Below are positions 25,733 through 34,372 of a stretch of 38,802 nt of DNA, one piece after another. The translations under genes were made by a program, and so were the position numbers. Each line of letters opens with the position of its first letter. The stretch's first letter is position 1. Source of the stretch: an uncultured Bacteroides sp. (lineage in GTDB: Bacteria; Bacteroidota; Bacteroidia; Bacteroidales; Bacteroidaceae); assembly GCA_905198575.1 (NCBI GenBank), contig CAJKDC010000012.1, forward strand, positions 1 to 38,802. The letters are read 5' to 3'. The notes below the pieces were generated by a model, which worked only from the letters and a program-made list of their open reading frames with translations, was not told where the DNA came from and ran no database searches.

Positions 25733-26724
25733 ATAAATTCTATTTTTCAAAAGTTATAAAGAGTACATGCGGATGTCTGTTGGCCGGCGGTCTGCTGGCT
25801 GCCTGCAGCGGAAAGAAAGCCGACGGCTGGTATGTACTTACTGACGGAGTGAAAGACAGTGTGGCCGACACGCCTATTGCAACGGTTGCCGATTTCAGAG
25901 GATTGCAGCTGGATTCTGTTACAGCCGATGGTATTACCACATATATAATCTCGGGAGGACTAAAGCCGGAAAAAATACAAGCCTTTGCAGATGCTACTGA
26001 AAAGTACGCCGGTCACCGTATTGGCTTTCTCTATAATGGAGAAGTCCTCATGGACCCACGTGTAAACGGACGCATAGAAAGCGGCAACTGGCAGATTACA
26101 GAACCGGAGCGCGAAAAGGCATTCACGCTGTATCTCCATCTCAAGCAGACGATGGGAGCAGAAGCTGATGCCGAGCTGCCCGATGCCGAAGAAGCTGCAA
26201 TGGAAGAACCTATCCTGCTGCTGCCCAACACGACACCGATTACTTTCAAGCAGCACATTGCACTCACCAAACTGCTCACCGCACTAGGGCAGAAATATAT
26301 GGACGAGAAGCAGAAAGGAATCTCACCGGACATTCGGACCTATCCGGAATTCAACGAAATCGTGGCTATCGGAAAACCGGTCATCGCTCCACTGCTATTC
26401 ATTCTTATCCAGCAGGAGAACCAGTATCTGCTCCCGCTCTACAATGCCATTCAAGACCCGGAGCTATGCTCTTCCCTGCCCGACTGCCGACTGCCGGAAA
26501 AGATGGAAGAAACATTTACGCTTTTCGTGGAAAAGGTTCTGAAACAGAAGCGTCACCGTTTCGGCAGCCAACAGGAAAAGTTGAAAGCTATCAAGCAGTT
26601 GCTGAAGGATACAGGCTCTGTCCCCGACACCTTGCACTGGAGCCCGGCTCAACTTGACTCCATCTATCTACTCTACGATTACGACCTTTTTAAGGCCGCT
26701 ATGGAAATGAATCAGAAGGAATAA
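25729..26724 (+). CDS. Lipoprotein with SecDF-head-like segment
   Basis: This 331-residue protein has a lipoprotein signal with lipobox LLAAC (Cys26). Residues about 30-125 look like the P1 head subdomain of SecDF: DGITTYIISGGL, then ATEKYAGHRIGFLYNG, then VLMDPRVNGRIESGNWQI. The remainder is largely helical, with the acidic stretch ADAELPDAEEAAMEE, and has no family I recognise. The start at 25729 is supported by GGGAGGA ten bases upstream and by the lipobox. It overlaps the NimA-like gene by 4 bases. No catalytic motif is seen. Confidence 0.65.
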   Translation: MNKFYFSKVIKSTCGCLLAGGLLAACSGKKADGWYVLTDGVKDSVADTPIATVADFRGLQLDSVTADGITTYIISGGLKPEKIQAFADATEKYAGHRIGFLYNGEVLMDPRVNGRIESGNWQITEPEREKAFTLYLHLKQTMGAEADAELPDAEEAAMEEPILLLPNTTPITFKQHIALTKLLTALGQKYMDEKQKGISPDIRTYPEFNEIVAIGKPVIAPLLFILIQQENQYLLPLYNAIQDPELCSSLPDCRLPEKMEETFTLFVEKVLKQKRHRFGSQQEKLKAIKQLLKDTGSVPDTLHWSPAQLDSIYLLYDYDLFKAAMEMNQKE

Positions 26725-26755
26725 GCCTGTCTTTGCAGTGCATCATTGCAATCAC

Positions 26756-26807
26756 AAACACGCGTCATTGCTGTACCGTATCTTTGGCATAGCAATGACG
26801 CGTGTTT
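26756..26807. terminator. Bidirectional terminator downstream of the lipoprotein gene
   Basis: A perfect 17-base stem (26756-26772 and 26791-26807, loop 18) starts with AAA and ends in TTTT. It separates the lipoprotein gene from the convergent ATP synthase operon and probably ends the plus-strand message. Confidence 0.88.
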
Positions 26808-26860
26808 TGCATTGATGTAAGGAAGTCATTACGTAATGATTTATGAACTATGAGAAACAA

Positions 26861-26898
26861 AAAAAATCCGCCCCGGACATAACATCCAAGGACGGATT
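26861..26898 (-). terminator. Terminator of the ATP synthase operon
   Basis: On the minus strand AATCCGTCC (26898-26890) pairs with GGGCGGATT (26873-26865), with one G-U pair, followed by a run of T. It lies 38 bases after the atpG stop. Confidence 0.85.
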
Positions 26899-26935
26899 CA
26901 TTAATACATATAATATGGAAGGGTAATAAACCTTT

Positions 26936-27829
26936 TTAAGCCAGAGAGCCTCCGATAATATCGAGCAACTCGTTGGTAATAGACTGCTGACGGCTCTTGT
27001 TGTAAAGCAGCGTCAGGTCCTGAAGCAACTCGTTGGCATTGTCGGTAGCCGTCTGCATGGCAACCGTACGGGCTGCATGCTCGGACGCATTCGAATCGAG
27101 CAAGACCGTATACAGCTTCAAGCGGATAACACGGGGCAGTAGCTCACGCAAAATCATGTCGGGCGACGGCTCTACGATGTAATAAGAAAGCCATTTGCCT
27201 TCCGACTTTTCCTCCGGCTGTGCTTCTCCTGCCGATGAAAGCGAAGAAAGATCAAGCGGAAGATATTGCTCGCGCGTAAGTACCTGCGACGCCGTCGACT
27301 TGAAATGATGATACAGCAGTTCTACTTTATCGATTTCACCGGCTACATACAATTCCATTAGTTGCTCGGCCAGTGCAGATGCATCCGCATAATTAGGCTT
27401 GTCGGCCATGCGCTGAAAATCGCCCCGCACGGTCCATCCGGCTTTACGAAGAGACTCGGCTACCTTCCGGCCCACGGGAAAAACTAGAATATTCTCCTTA
27501 CCCAACGAAGCGTACTCTTCGAGCATGTGCTCTGCCTGCCGGATTACAGCAGTATTGAAACCGCCGCACAGACTTCCGTTTGATGAAAATACCACCAATG
27601 CCACCCGTTTTACCGGACGTACGCTTACGAAAGGAGATTCCACGCTGCATTCCGAACGCAAAAAGCGTGTCAGAATGCCGTGAAGCCGCGCTTCGTACGG
27701 AAGCATATTTTCGATAGTCTCCTGAGCCTTATGCAACTTGGAAGATGCCACCATTTTCATGGCGGAAGTTATCTTCAAAGTGCCTCGCACGGAGAATATT
27801 CTCCCTTTAATCTCTTTTAATGATGCCAT
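26936..27829 (-). CDS. atpG: ATP synthase gamma subunit
   Basis: This 297-residue protein is the rotating central stalk of F1. The N-terminal helix has the typical ITSAMKMVASSKLHKAQ (21-37), and the C-terminal helix shows ATDNANELLQDLTLLYNKSRQ, with the middle Rossmann-like part around ALVVFSSNGSLCGGFN. Both terminal helices form the coiled shaft. Length is usual. It is the last gene of the operon, 5 bases after atpA. Confidence 0.95.
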   Translation of the reverse strand: MASLKEIKGRIFSVRGTLKITSAMKMVASSKLHKAQETIENMLPYEARLHGILTRFLRSECSVESPFVSVRPVKRVALVVFSSNGSLCGGFNTAVIRQAEHMLEEYASLGKENILVFPVGRKVAESLRKAGWTVRGDFQRMADKPNYADASALAEQLMELYVAGEIDKVELLYHHFKSTASQVLTREQYLPLDLSSLSSAGEAQPEEKSEGKWLSYYIVEPSPDMILRELLPRVIRLKLYTVLLDSNASEHAARTVAMQTATDNANELLQDLTLLYNKSRQQSITNELLDIIGGSLA

Positions 27830-27834
27830 AACAA

Positions 27835-29418
27835 TTAAGCTTTAAATTGAAGAGCCGTATCTGCGGCCACCTTATCAAGCACTGAAGTCATCTCGTCGCC
27901 CACCTTACCGGCTGCCAACTGCTGCAGGATATCGGCATGCGATGCACGCATCTCGCGCAAGAAAGCCTCCTGAAATGCCTGTACGGCAGTAAGGGGTATA
28001 TCGTGCATCAGACCGTGCGTACCGCAGTACAGAATGGCTATCTGCTCGCCCACCGGCATCGGTGAATACTGCGGCTGGATAAGCAACTGGTTGTTTTTAC
28101 GTCCGCGGTCGATGGCCATGGCTGTTACAGGGTCCATATCACTGCTGAACTTGGAGAAGGCCTCCAGCTCGCGATACTGAGCCTGGTCTATCTTCAGTGT
28201 ACCGGCTACTTTCTTCATACTCTTGACCTGTGCACTACCACCCACACGCGATACGGAAATACCTACGTTGATAGCAGGACGGAAACCTTGGTTGAAGAGG
28301 TCGGTTTCGAGGAAGATCTGTCCGTCGGTAATAGAAATTACGTTAGTAGGAATGTAAGCAGAAACGTCACCGGCCTGTGTTTCGATAATAGGAAGCGCAG
28401 TGAGCGAACCACCACATTTCACTTTACCTACCAGACTAGGCGGAAGGTCATTCATCTGTTCGGCTACTTCCTGCTGATTGATGATTTTGGCTGCACGTTC
28501 GAGCAGACGTGAATGCAGGTAGAAAATATCACCCGGATAAGCTTCACGACCCGAAGGACGACGCAAAATCAGAGATACCTCACGATAGGCAACGGCCTGC
28601 TTTGACAAGTCATCGTATACTACAAGGGCATGACGGCCGGTATCGCGGAAATACTCGCCGATAGCCGCACCGGCAAACGGAGCAAAATATTGCAATGCAG
28701 CCGGATCGGACGCCGTAGCAGCAACCACTACTGTATAATCCATGGCACCACGTTCGCGCAAAGCACTTACGATGCTGGCAATAGTAGAACCTTTCTGTCC
28801 TACTGCCACATAAATACAGTATACCGGATTACCGGCTTCGTAGTTGGCACGCTGATTGATAATGGTATCAATGGCAATGGCAGTCTTTCCGGTCTGACGG
28901 TCACCGATAATCAGCTCACGCTGTCCGCGACCGATAGGAATCATGGCATCGATAGCCTTCAATCCTGTCTGCAGCGGTTCTGTAACCGGCTGACGGAAAA
29001 TTACTCCCGGAGCCTTACGCTCCAACGGCATTTCGCAAGTTTCACCTTTAATTTCGCCATGTCCGTCCAAAGGATTGCCCAGCGGGTCGATGACACGGCC
29101 CAGCATTCCTTCGCCGACATTGATGGAAGCAATACGGCCGGTACGCTTAACGACCATGCCCTCCTTGATTTGGTCGGTCGGACCGAGCAATACGGCACCC
29201 ACGTTGTCCTCTTCAAGGTTCATCACTACTCCCATAATTCCGTTATCGAATTCCAGCAATTCGTTGGCTTCGGCATTGAGCAGCCCGTAAATACGTGCCA
29301 CACCATCGCTCACCTGCAGGACGGTACCTACCTCCTCCAATTGCAGCGAGACGTCAATGCCACGCAACTGTTGCAGCAGGACATCCGATACTTCACTAGG
29401 TTTTATTGTTACTGACAT
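27835..29418 (-). CDS. atpA: ATP synthase alpha subunit
   Basis: This 527-residue protein is the non-catalytic nucleotide-binding subunit of F1. Walker A is GDRQTGKT (172-179), and the family sequence PAINVGISVSRVGGSAQ is present in the C-terminal half. With beta it forms the hexameric head. Length is slightly above the common 500-515. It lies 15 bases after atpH and 5 bases before atpG. Confidence 0.97.
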   Translation of the reverse strand: MSVTIKPSEVSDVLLQQLRGIDVSLQLEEVGTVLQVSDGVARIYGLLNAEANELLEFDNGIMGVVMNLEEDNVGAVLLGPTDQIKEGMVVKRTGRIASINVGEGMLGRVIDPLGNPLDGHGEIKGETCEMPLERKAPGVIFRQPVTEPLQTGLKAIDAMIPIGRGQRELIIGDRQTGKTAIAIDTIINQRANYEAGNPVYCIYVAVGQKGSTIASIVSALRERGAMDYTVVVAATASDPAALQYFAPFAGAAIGEYFRDTGRHALVVYDDLSKQAVAYREVSLILRRPSGREAYPGDIFYLHSRLLERAAKIINQQEVAEQMNDLPPSLVGKVKCGGSLTALPIIETQAGDVSAYIPTNVISITDGQIFLETDLFNQGFRPAINVGISVSRVGGSAQVKSMKKVAGTLKIDQAQYRELEAFSKFSSDMDPVTAMAIDRGRKNNQLLIQPQYSPMPVGEQIAILYCGTHGLMHDIPLTAVQAFQEAFLREMRASHADILQQLAAGKVGDEMTSVLDKVAADTALQFKA

Positions 29419-29433
29419 AGAAAATCTTTTTAA

Positions 29434-29991
29434 TTAAACAATTCTGCGGTTTTTGGATACGAACTGGTTTTTGACACGCTTCAGCTGACTGCTTATGCTT
29501 GCATCGATACGGTAACCAGCCATCTCCAGTACATAACCGCCGATAATATTCGGATCCACGGAAGTATGGAATTCTACCTCCTTGCTGGTTTTTTTTTCAA
29601 TGATAGTAGTCATACGCTTTTCCAGCAAAGGCGAAGGAACAGCCGTTGTGAGATGCCCCATCAGAATATTGTTTTCCCTGCGATACAGTCCAATGTAAGA
29701 CCATACCATAAATTGCAGGAACTTCTCACGCTTCTGAGCCAGTACCAGTCTGAAAAATTGTTCAAGCACTTTTTCAGAGCCATCGTTGCACTGCGCAGCT
29801 GTTTTCAGCAGTTCCACCTTTTTCTCCACATCCAGAACCGGGTTTTCTATTGCCTTACGCAATTCGGGAAGGCGATAAAAGTTTTTACCCAGCCGTTTCA
29901 TGTGCTTATAAACGGTTTTGCCCTGCTGCTGCTCATTGGCAAATGTACACAGCGCCTGTGCGTAACGCCTTGATATAACTCCTATGTTCAT
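29434..29991 (-). CDS. atpH: ATP synthase delta subunit (OSCP)
   Basis: This 185-residue protein is the stator cap that links the top of F1 to subunit b. It starts with ISRRYAQALCTFA, the usual N-terminal motif, and ends with the conserved region around DPNIIGGYVLEMAGYRIDAS. Size is normal. As usual for this subunit the middle is poorly conserved. It lies between atpF and atpA with 4- and 15-base gaps. Confidence 0.92.
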   Translation of the reverse strand: MNIGVISRRYAQALCTFANEQQQGKTVYKHMKRLGKNFYRLPELRKAIENPVLDVEKKVELLKTAAQCNDGSEKVLEQFFRLVLAQKREKFLQFMVWSYIGLYRRENNILMGHLTTAVPSPLLEKRMTTIIEKKTSKEVEFHTSVDPNIIGGYVLEMAGYRIDASISSQLKRVKNQFVSKNRRIV

Positions 29992-29995
29992 GCAC

Positions 29996-30499
29996 TCAAT
30001 CTTTAAAATTTTGAACCATTTCGTCCACCATGCGGTCTACCATCTGCATCTGAGTATCCTCCTGACTTAATTTTTCCCGGAGAATCTTCTCTGCTACTCC
30101 GACAGACAGCAAGGCTATCTGACGCCGTATATCGCGTACCGCACGTTCTTTTTCTACCTCAATCTGCTGTTTTACATCATCAAGCATCCGTTGTCCTTCG
30201 GCAGCAGCACGTTCTTTGGCTTCCTGCACCATAGCATCGCTTCGTTCGGCGGCCGCCTTCAAAATGCGTGCCTGTTCCTCATGCGCCTGAGCAATAATGC
30301 GTTCACCTTGTTCTTTAATCTGAACCAGCTGCTCGTTTGCCTGACGGGCATTGAGCAGAGACTGGTCGATAAAGCTTTTGCGTTCTTCCACCATTTTCAG
30401 GATGACGGGAAAGCCATATTTTGCCAATACGAAAAAGACAATCCCGAATACGATGAGCATCCAGAACAGCAGACCGGGATCTGGTGTTAAGAGTTCCAT
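29996..30499 (-). CDS. atpF: ATP synthase b subunit
   Basis: This 167-residue stator subunit has one N-terminal transmembrane helix (about 8-28, PGLLFWMLIVFGIVFFVLA) and a long charged helix that forms the peripheral stalk (about 32-150), rich in Glu, Lys, Arg, Ala and Gln in coiled-coil spacing. It is a single b gene with no b' partner. It follows atpE by 17 bases. Confidence 0.94.
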   Translation of the reverse strand: MELLTPDPGLLFWMLIVFGIVFFVLAKYGFPVILKMVEERKSFIDQSLLNARQANEQLVQIKEQGERIIAQAHEEQARILKAAAERSDAMVQEAKERAAAEGQRMLDDVKQQIEVEKERAVRDIRRQIALLSVGVAEKILREKLSQEDTQMQMVDRMVDEMVQNFKD

Positions 30500-30516
30500 C
30501 TTTTAAATACGCTTTT

Positions 30517-30771
30517 TTACAGGAACAATGTCAGCAAACAAACAATAATGGCAATTAGTGCCACACCTTCTACCAGAGCAGCAATAATAATCATACTGGC
30601 ACGGATATTTCCGGCAGCTTCCGGCTGGCGGGCAATGGCTTCCATAGCCGATCCACCAATTTTACCGATACCGAATCCGGCACCCAACACTGCAATACCT
30701 GCACCAATAGCGGCGCCCAACTTACTGATTCCTGCACCTGCAACTGCTTGCAATAAAACTGATAATAACAT
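30517..30771 (-). CDS. atpE: ATP synthase c subunit
   Basis: This 84-residue hairpin forms the membrane rotor ring. Two hydrophobic helices (about 17-43 and 57-82) flank the polar loop ARQPE (47-51). The ion-binding carboxylate is Glu68 in ALVEGVAL. The Na+-type signature (Gln in helix 1, Glu-Ser/Thr and a Tyr in helix 2) is missing, so proton coupling is more likely. Length is usual. Confidence 0.95.
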   Translation of the reverse strand: MLLSVLLQAVAGAGISKLGAAIGAGIAVLGAGFGIGKIGGSAMEAIARQPEAAGNIRASMIIIAALVEGVALIAIIVCLLTLFL

Positions 30772-30818
30772 AATCTTGTAAAAATTTAAATTGAATTATA
30801 CGTTTCTTTTTTTATTTC

Positions 30819-31901
30819 TCACTTTGTGTGTTTTACGCGTGCCAGTCCGATAAATACGGCCGAAAGCATGGTAAACACGTATGCTTGGATAAATGCCACC
30901 AGAATTTCCAGAAAAGTCATGAAAATACTGAAGATTACAGCCATGAATGTCATGGTGCCATTGATGAAAGCGCCTACCTTAACGGTAATGAAAATAATGG
31001 CAATCAGACTGAGGATTGCGGCATGGCCTGCCATGATATTGGCAAAAAGACGAATCATCAATGCAAAGGGTTTGGTAAAGATTCCGAAGAATTCGATAAC
31101 CGGCATCAACGGAACAGGTACCTTCATCCACCAAGGCACATCGGGCCAGAAAATTTCTTTCCAATATTCCTTGGTTCCGAACAAGTTGGTAAGCAGAAAA
31201 GTACATAGTGCCAGCACCAGCGTGATGGCAATGTTACCCGTTATGTTCGCACCGCCGGGAAATATCGGAAGAAGTCCCATCAGGTTGTTGATCAGGATGA
31301 AAAAGAAGGCTGTCAGCAAATAGGGTGTAAAGCGTTTATAGTCCTCGCCAATGCCCTCCTTGATTACATCTTCGTAAATCATCAGGACCAGTGCTTCCAT
31401 CATTCCTACCAGGCCTTTGGGCGCTCCCTTTTCCACTGTGTTGCGGCGATACCATCTGCTGCAATAAAGGATAAGAGCTACCAGAACGGCACTGTTTATC
31501 ATTAATCCCAGTACATCTTTCGTAATGGACAAGTCAATCGGCCGGACTTCAGCGTCATCAGCCGAACGCATTACAATCTTACCTTTCAAATCCCCTTCTT
31601 TTGCCAGATAGAATCCTTCGTAAGACTGTCCCTCACTCAGACGGGAAGACATGAAAACATGCCATCCGTCATCGCCTTTCACCATACAGGGTAATGGTAT
31701 CTGTATGGATTCGGTAATGGGCCAACTGTATGCATCGCCAATATGACCAAACACCAGCTCGTTTACATCAATATCTGCCTCGCTACTTACCTGCACGGAG
31801 TCGGTTGCTGCCGGTGCCTGTCTGAACTCCTGGGCACTTGCAGAAAAAGGCAGCCACAAGCAACATAGCAAAGCCCATAACAGAAACTGTCTATTTCTCA
31901 T
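30819..31901 (-). CDS. atpB: ATP synthase a subunit with N-terminal periplasmic extension
   Basis: This 360-residue protein forms the proton half-channels next to the c ring. The essential arginine is Arg284 in LMIRLFANIMAGH. Unlike the E. coli subunit (271 residues) it has an extra N-terminal part: a signal-peptide-like start (cleavage near ASAQ, 21-24) and about 105 soluble residues (25-130) before the first channel helix. This extension is seen widely in Bacteroidota. It overlaps the upstream atpI-like gene by 11 bases; a 47-base gap separates it from atpE. Confidence 0.94.
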   Translation of the reverse strand: MRNRQFLLWALLCCLWLPFSASAQEFRQAPAATDSVQVSSEADIDVNELVFGHIGDAYSWPITESIQIPLPCMVKGDDGWHVFMSSRLSEGQSYEGFYLAKEGDLKGKIVMRSADDAEVRPIDLSITKDVLGLMINSAVLVALILYCSRWYRRNTVEKGAPKGLVGMMEALVLMIYEDVIKEGIGEDYKRFTPYLLTAFFFILINNLMGLLPIFPGGANITGNIAITLVLALCTFLLTNLFGTKEYWKEIFWPDVPWWMKVPVPLMPVIEFFGIFTKPFALMIRLFANIMAGHAAILSLIAIIFITVKVGAFINGTMTFMAVIFSIFMTFLEILVAFIQAYVFTMLSAVFIGLARVKHTK

Positions 31902-32316
31902 TTTGTAATGCTTCTTTTCTCTTTTTTTGTAACTTCTCTTCCAAGTGGAAGAAAAAATGTGTCTCGAAAATCAAGTAAATAATGTAGTAGCCTATAAATA
32001 CTGAAACACATGGAACAATAGTTCCTGTTGAAAACAATCCGTAGACAAGAAGAAACAGAATACTCAGCATCATTTTCAAGAATTTTGCTATGAGGTATAC
32101 GATTATCATCTTGTCGGGCATCCGCCTGTAGACAAACTCAAACATAAAGATGTAAAAGCAGCCAAACAGGTAGAAGAAGACCGGAATCAGCGGATAGGCG
32201 CTGAAATACCACTGCGGGAAAAAAGCATGAAACAATGCAGCTCCACCTACTCCCACCATCAAACTAAAAAAAGTGTGCGCCAGCAAAAAACGTTTCCGCA
32301 CTTTCAACAGGTACAT
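31891..32316 (-). CDS. AtpI-like membrane protein of the ATP synthase operon
   Basis: This 141-residue protein has four likely transmembrane helices (about 12-30, 37-60, 72-92, 98-118) and a basic C-terminal tail (KLQKKRKEAL). Its position between atpC and atpB and its size suggest a divergent subunit I, a helper in c-ring assembly in other bacteria. The sequence itself is too diverged for a firm assignment. It overlaps atpB by 11 bases. Confidence 0.7.
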   Translation of the reverse strand: MYLLKVRKRFLLAHTFFSLMVGVGGAALFHAFFPQWYFSAYPLIPVFFYLFGCFYIFMFEFVYRRMPDKMIIVYLIAKFLKMMLSILFLLVYGLFSTGTIVPCVSVFIGYYIIYLIFETHFFFHLEEKLQKKRKEALQNEK

Positions 32317-32338
32317 ATCGCGACGTGTTTAATATTTG

Positions 32339-32593
32339 TCAGACTTCTACGCAAACAGACATTTCGTCGTTATTGACCTCAACAAATCCACCCTTAACGG
32401 TAATCTCTTCTTCCTGATTTTTCAGACGGTAGCGGACAACACCCTCGCCCAATGTGGAAACGACAGGCGCATGCCCTGGCAGAACCATGAAAGCTCCACG
32501 ACTTCCGGGAAGCGTAACCGCCTCTACCTTACCATCGAAAAGGATATGCTCCGGTGAAACAATCATTAAATGTAGTTCCTTGATTTCATCCAT
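32339..32593 (-). CDS. atpC: ATP synthase epsilon subunit, short form
   Basis: This 84-residue protein contains only the N-terminal beta-sandwich of epsilon, with LMIVSPEHILFDG and GAFMVLPGHAPVVSTL. The C-terminal helical hairpin, which in E. coli (139 residues) inhibits ATP hydrolysis, is absent. Short epsilon subunits are normal in this group. It lies 14 bases after atpD. Confidence 0.93.
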   Translation of the reverse strand: MDEIKELHLMIVSPEHILFDGKVEAVTLPGSRGAFMVLPGHAPVVSTLGEGVVRYRLKNQEEEITVKGGFVEVNNDEMSVCVEV

Positions 32594-32607
32594 AATGCGT
32601 TATACAT

Positions 32608-34143
32608 TTACTGGTTTGACTGCTCTGCAACTTCGAGCAACTTCTTGCCTTTGGCTATGGCATCTTCGATGGTACCTACGTTGAGGAATGCCTGCTCGGG
32701 CAGGTAGTCTACTTCACCGTCAAGAATCATCTTGAAGCCTTTGATGGTATCTTCGATAGAAACCATCACTCCGGGAACTCCGGTGAACTGCTCGGCTACG
32801 GCAAACGGCTGCGAAAGGAAACGCTGCACCTTACGCGCACGGTTTACGGTAAGTCTGTCTTCGTCCGAGAGCTCGTCCATACCCAAAATGGAGATAATGT
32901 CCTGAAGCTCTTTATTACGCTGCAAAATCTGTTTTACTCGCTGCGCCGTATCGTAGTGTTCCTGACCTACAATCAGCGGGTCGAGAATACGCGATGTAGA
33001 TTCCAGCGGGTCGACAGCCGGATAGATACCCAGCTCGGTGATTTTACGGCTCAACACGGTTGTAGCATCCAAGTGGGTAAATGTAGTAGCCGGTGCAGGG
33101 TCGGTCAAGTCGTCGGCAGGTACATACACAGCCTGTACGGAAGTGATAGAACCGTACTTGGTAGAAGTGATACGTTCCTGCATCTGACCCATTTCGGTAG
33201 CCAGTGTAGGCTGGTATCCTACGGCAGAAGGCATACGTCCCAGCAAGGCTGAAACTTCAGAACCGGCCTGTGTGAAACGGAAGATATTGTCGATAAAGAA
33301 AAGGATATCTCTCGAACCGCCGTTCTTGGCTCCGCCGTCGCGGAACGACTCTGCTAAAGTCAGACCTGAAAGTGCTACAGAAGAACGTGCACCAGGAGGT
33401 TCATTCATCTGACCGAAGACCATCGCTACCTGCGATTTTTCGACTTCATTATAATCTACTTTGGAGAGGTCCCAGTGACCTTCTTCCATACTCTTCAAAA
33501 ACTCATCACCATACTTGATAACGCCAGATTCAATCATTTCACGCAAAAGGTCGTTACCCTCACGCGTACGTTCGCCCACGCCGGCAAACACAGAGAAACC
33601 ATTGTGTTTCTTGGCAATGTTGTTGATCAACTCTTTGATAAGCACGGTTTTGCCTACTCCGGCTCCACCAAACAGACCAATTTTACCGCCTTTCAAATAA
33701 GGCTCAAGCAGGTCGATAACCTTAATACCTGTAAAAAGAACTTCCTGAGTTGTGGACAAGTCTTCAAATTTAGGAGCATCCCGATGAATAGGGAAAGCGC
33801 CCTCACGATCCAGTTCGCGCATGCCGTCGATGGTCTCTCCCACCACATTCATTACACGTCCTTTAATCTGATTTCCTACCGGCATTGTGATAGGCTTTCC
33901 GGTAGGTACAACTTCCATGCCTCGCTGCAATCCGTCGGTACTGTCCATTGCTACCGTGCGGACTGTATCTTCGCCAATGTGCTGTTGTACTTCAACGATA
34001 AGCTGGCGTCCGTCTTTACGCATAATCACCAGGGCATCGTGGATACTTGGCAACAGATGTTCGGCATCTCGGTTCTCCAATTTGAAATGAACATCCACCA
34101 CAGGACCAATTACCTGTGAAATATGTCCTACAATCTGTGACAT
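32608..34143 (-). CDS. atpD: ATP synthase beta subunit (catalytic)
   Basis: This 511-residue protein carries the catalytic sites of F1. Walker A is GGAGVGKT (159-166), the catalytic GERTREGNDL segment lies about 25 residues further on from it, and ALSGLTLAE is also present. It is the first gene of the operon. The order D-C-I-B-E-F-H-A-G, with the F1 genes beta and epsilon placed ahead of the Fo genes, is characteristic of Bacteroidota. Confidence 0.97.
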   Translation of the reverse strand: MSQIVGHISQVIGPVVDVHFKLENRDAEHLLPSIHDALVIMRKDGRQLIVEVQQHIGEDTVRTVAMDSTDGLQRGMEVVPTGKPITMPVGNQIKGRVMNVVGETIDGMRELDREGAFPIHRDAPKFEDLSTTQEVLFTGIKVIDLLEPYLKGGKIGLFGGAGVGKTVLIKELINNIAKKHNGFSVFAGVGERTREGNDLLREMIESGVIKYGDEFLKSMEEGHWDLSKVDYNEVEKSQVAMVFGQMNEPPGARSSVALSGLTLAESFRDGGAKNGGSRDILFFIDNIFRFTQAGSEVSALLGRMPSAVGYQPTLATEMGQMQERITSTKYGSITSVQAVYVPADDLTDPAPATTFTHLDATTVLSRKITELGIYPAVDPLESTSRILDPLIVGQEHYDTAQRVKQILQRNKELQDIISILGMDELSDEDRLTVNRARKVQRFLSQPFAVAEQFTGVPGVMVSIEDTIKGFKMILDGEVDYLPEQAFLNVGTIEDAIAKGKKLLEVAEQSNQ

Positions 34144-34174
34144 AAGCTTGAATTATTATGATTTAAACTTGTCA

Positions 34175-34182
34175 CAAAAGTA
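34175..34182 (-). promoter_or_regulatory. -7 element of the ATP synthase operon
   Basis: On the minus strand TACTTTTG matches TAnnTTTG, 32 bases before the atpD start. No TTTG was found at 19-21 bases upstream. Confidence 0.5.
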
Positions 34183-34336
34183 AAAATAAGTTGGTACCGA
34201 TGTTCCGACCATAACATTTTTTATCCCAAAGAAGATAAATTGACACGAAAAGATGAGAAATAGAACAATTATAAATTACAAGAATGCAAATTATATTTAG
34301 AGTACTTCCGTAAAGGAATAATTCTATACATAAAAA

Positions 34337-34372
34337 AACGTATCCAGGTGAAATAAAACACCTGGGTACGTT
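34337..34372 (-). terminator. Terminator of the two-component operon
   Basis: A 14-base stem (34359-34372 with 34337-34350, one G-U pair) and an 8-base loop are followed on the minus strand by a run of seven T. The stem begins inside the stop codon of the kinase gene. Confidence 0.9.

Noticed and set aside
28630..29415. Open frame of 261 codons opposite atpA
   Set aside because: Antisense to atpA with no recognisable protein features; a shadow frame.
33475..34119. Open frame of 214 codons opposite atpD
   Set aside because: Antisense to atpD; no family, no ribosome site and no promoter.
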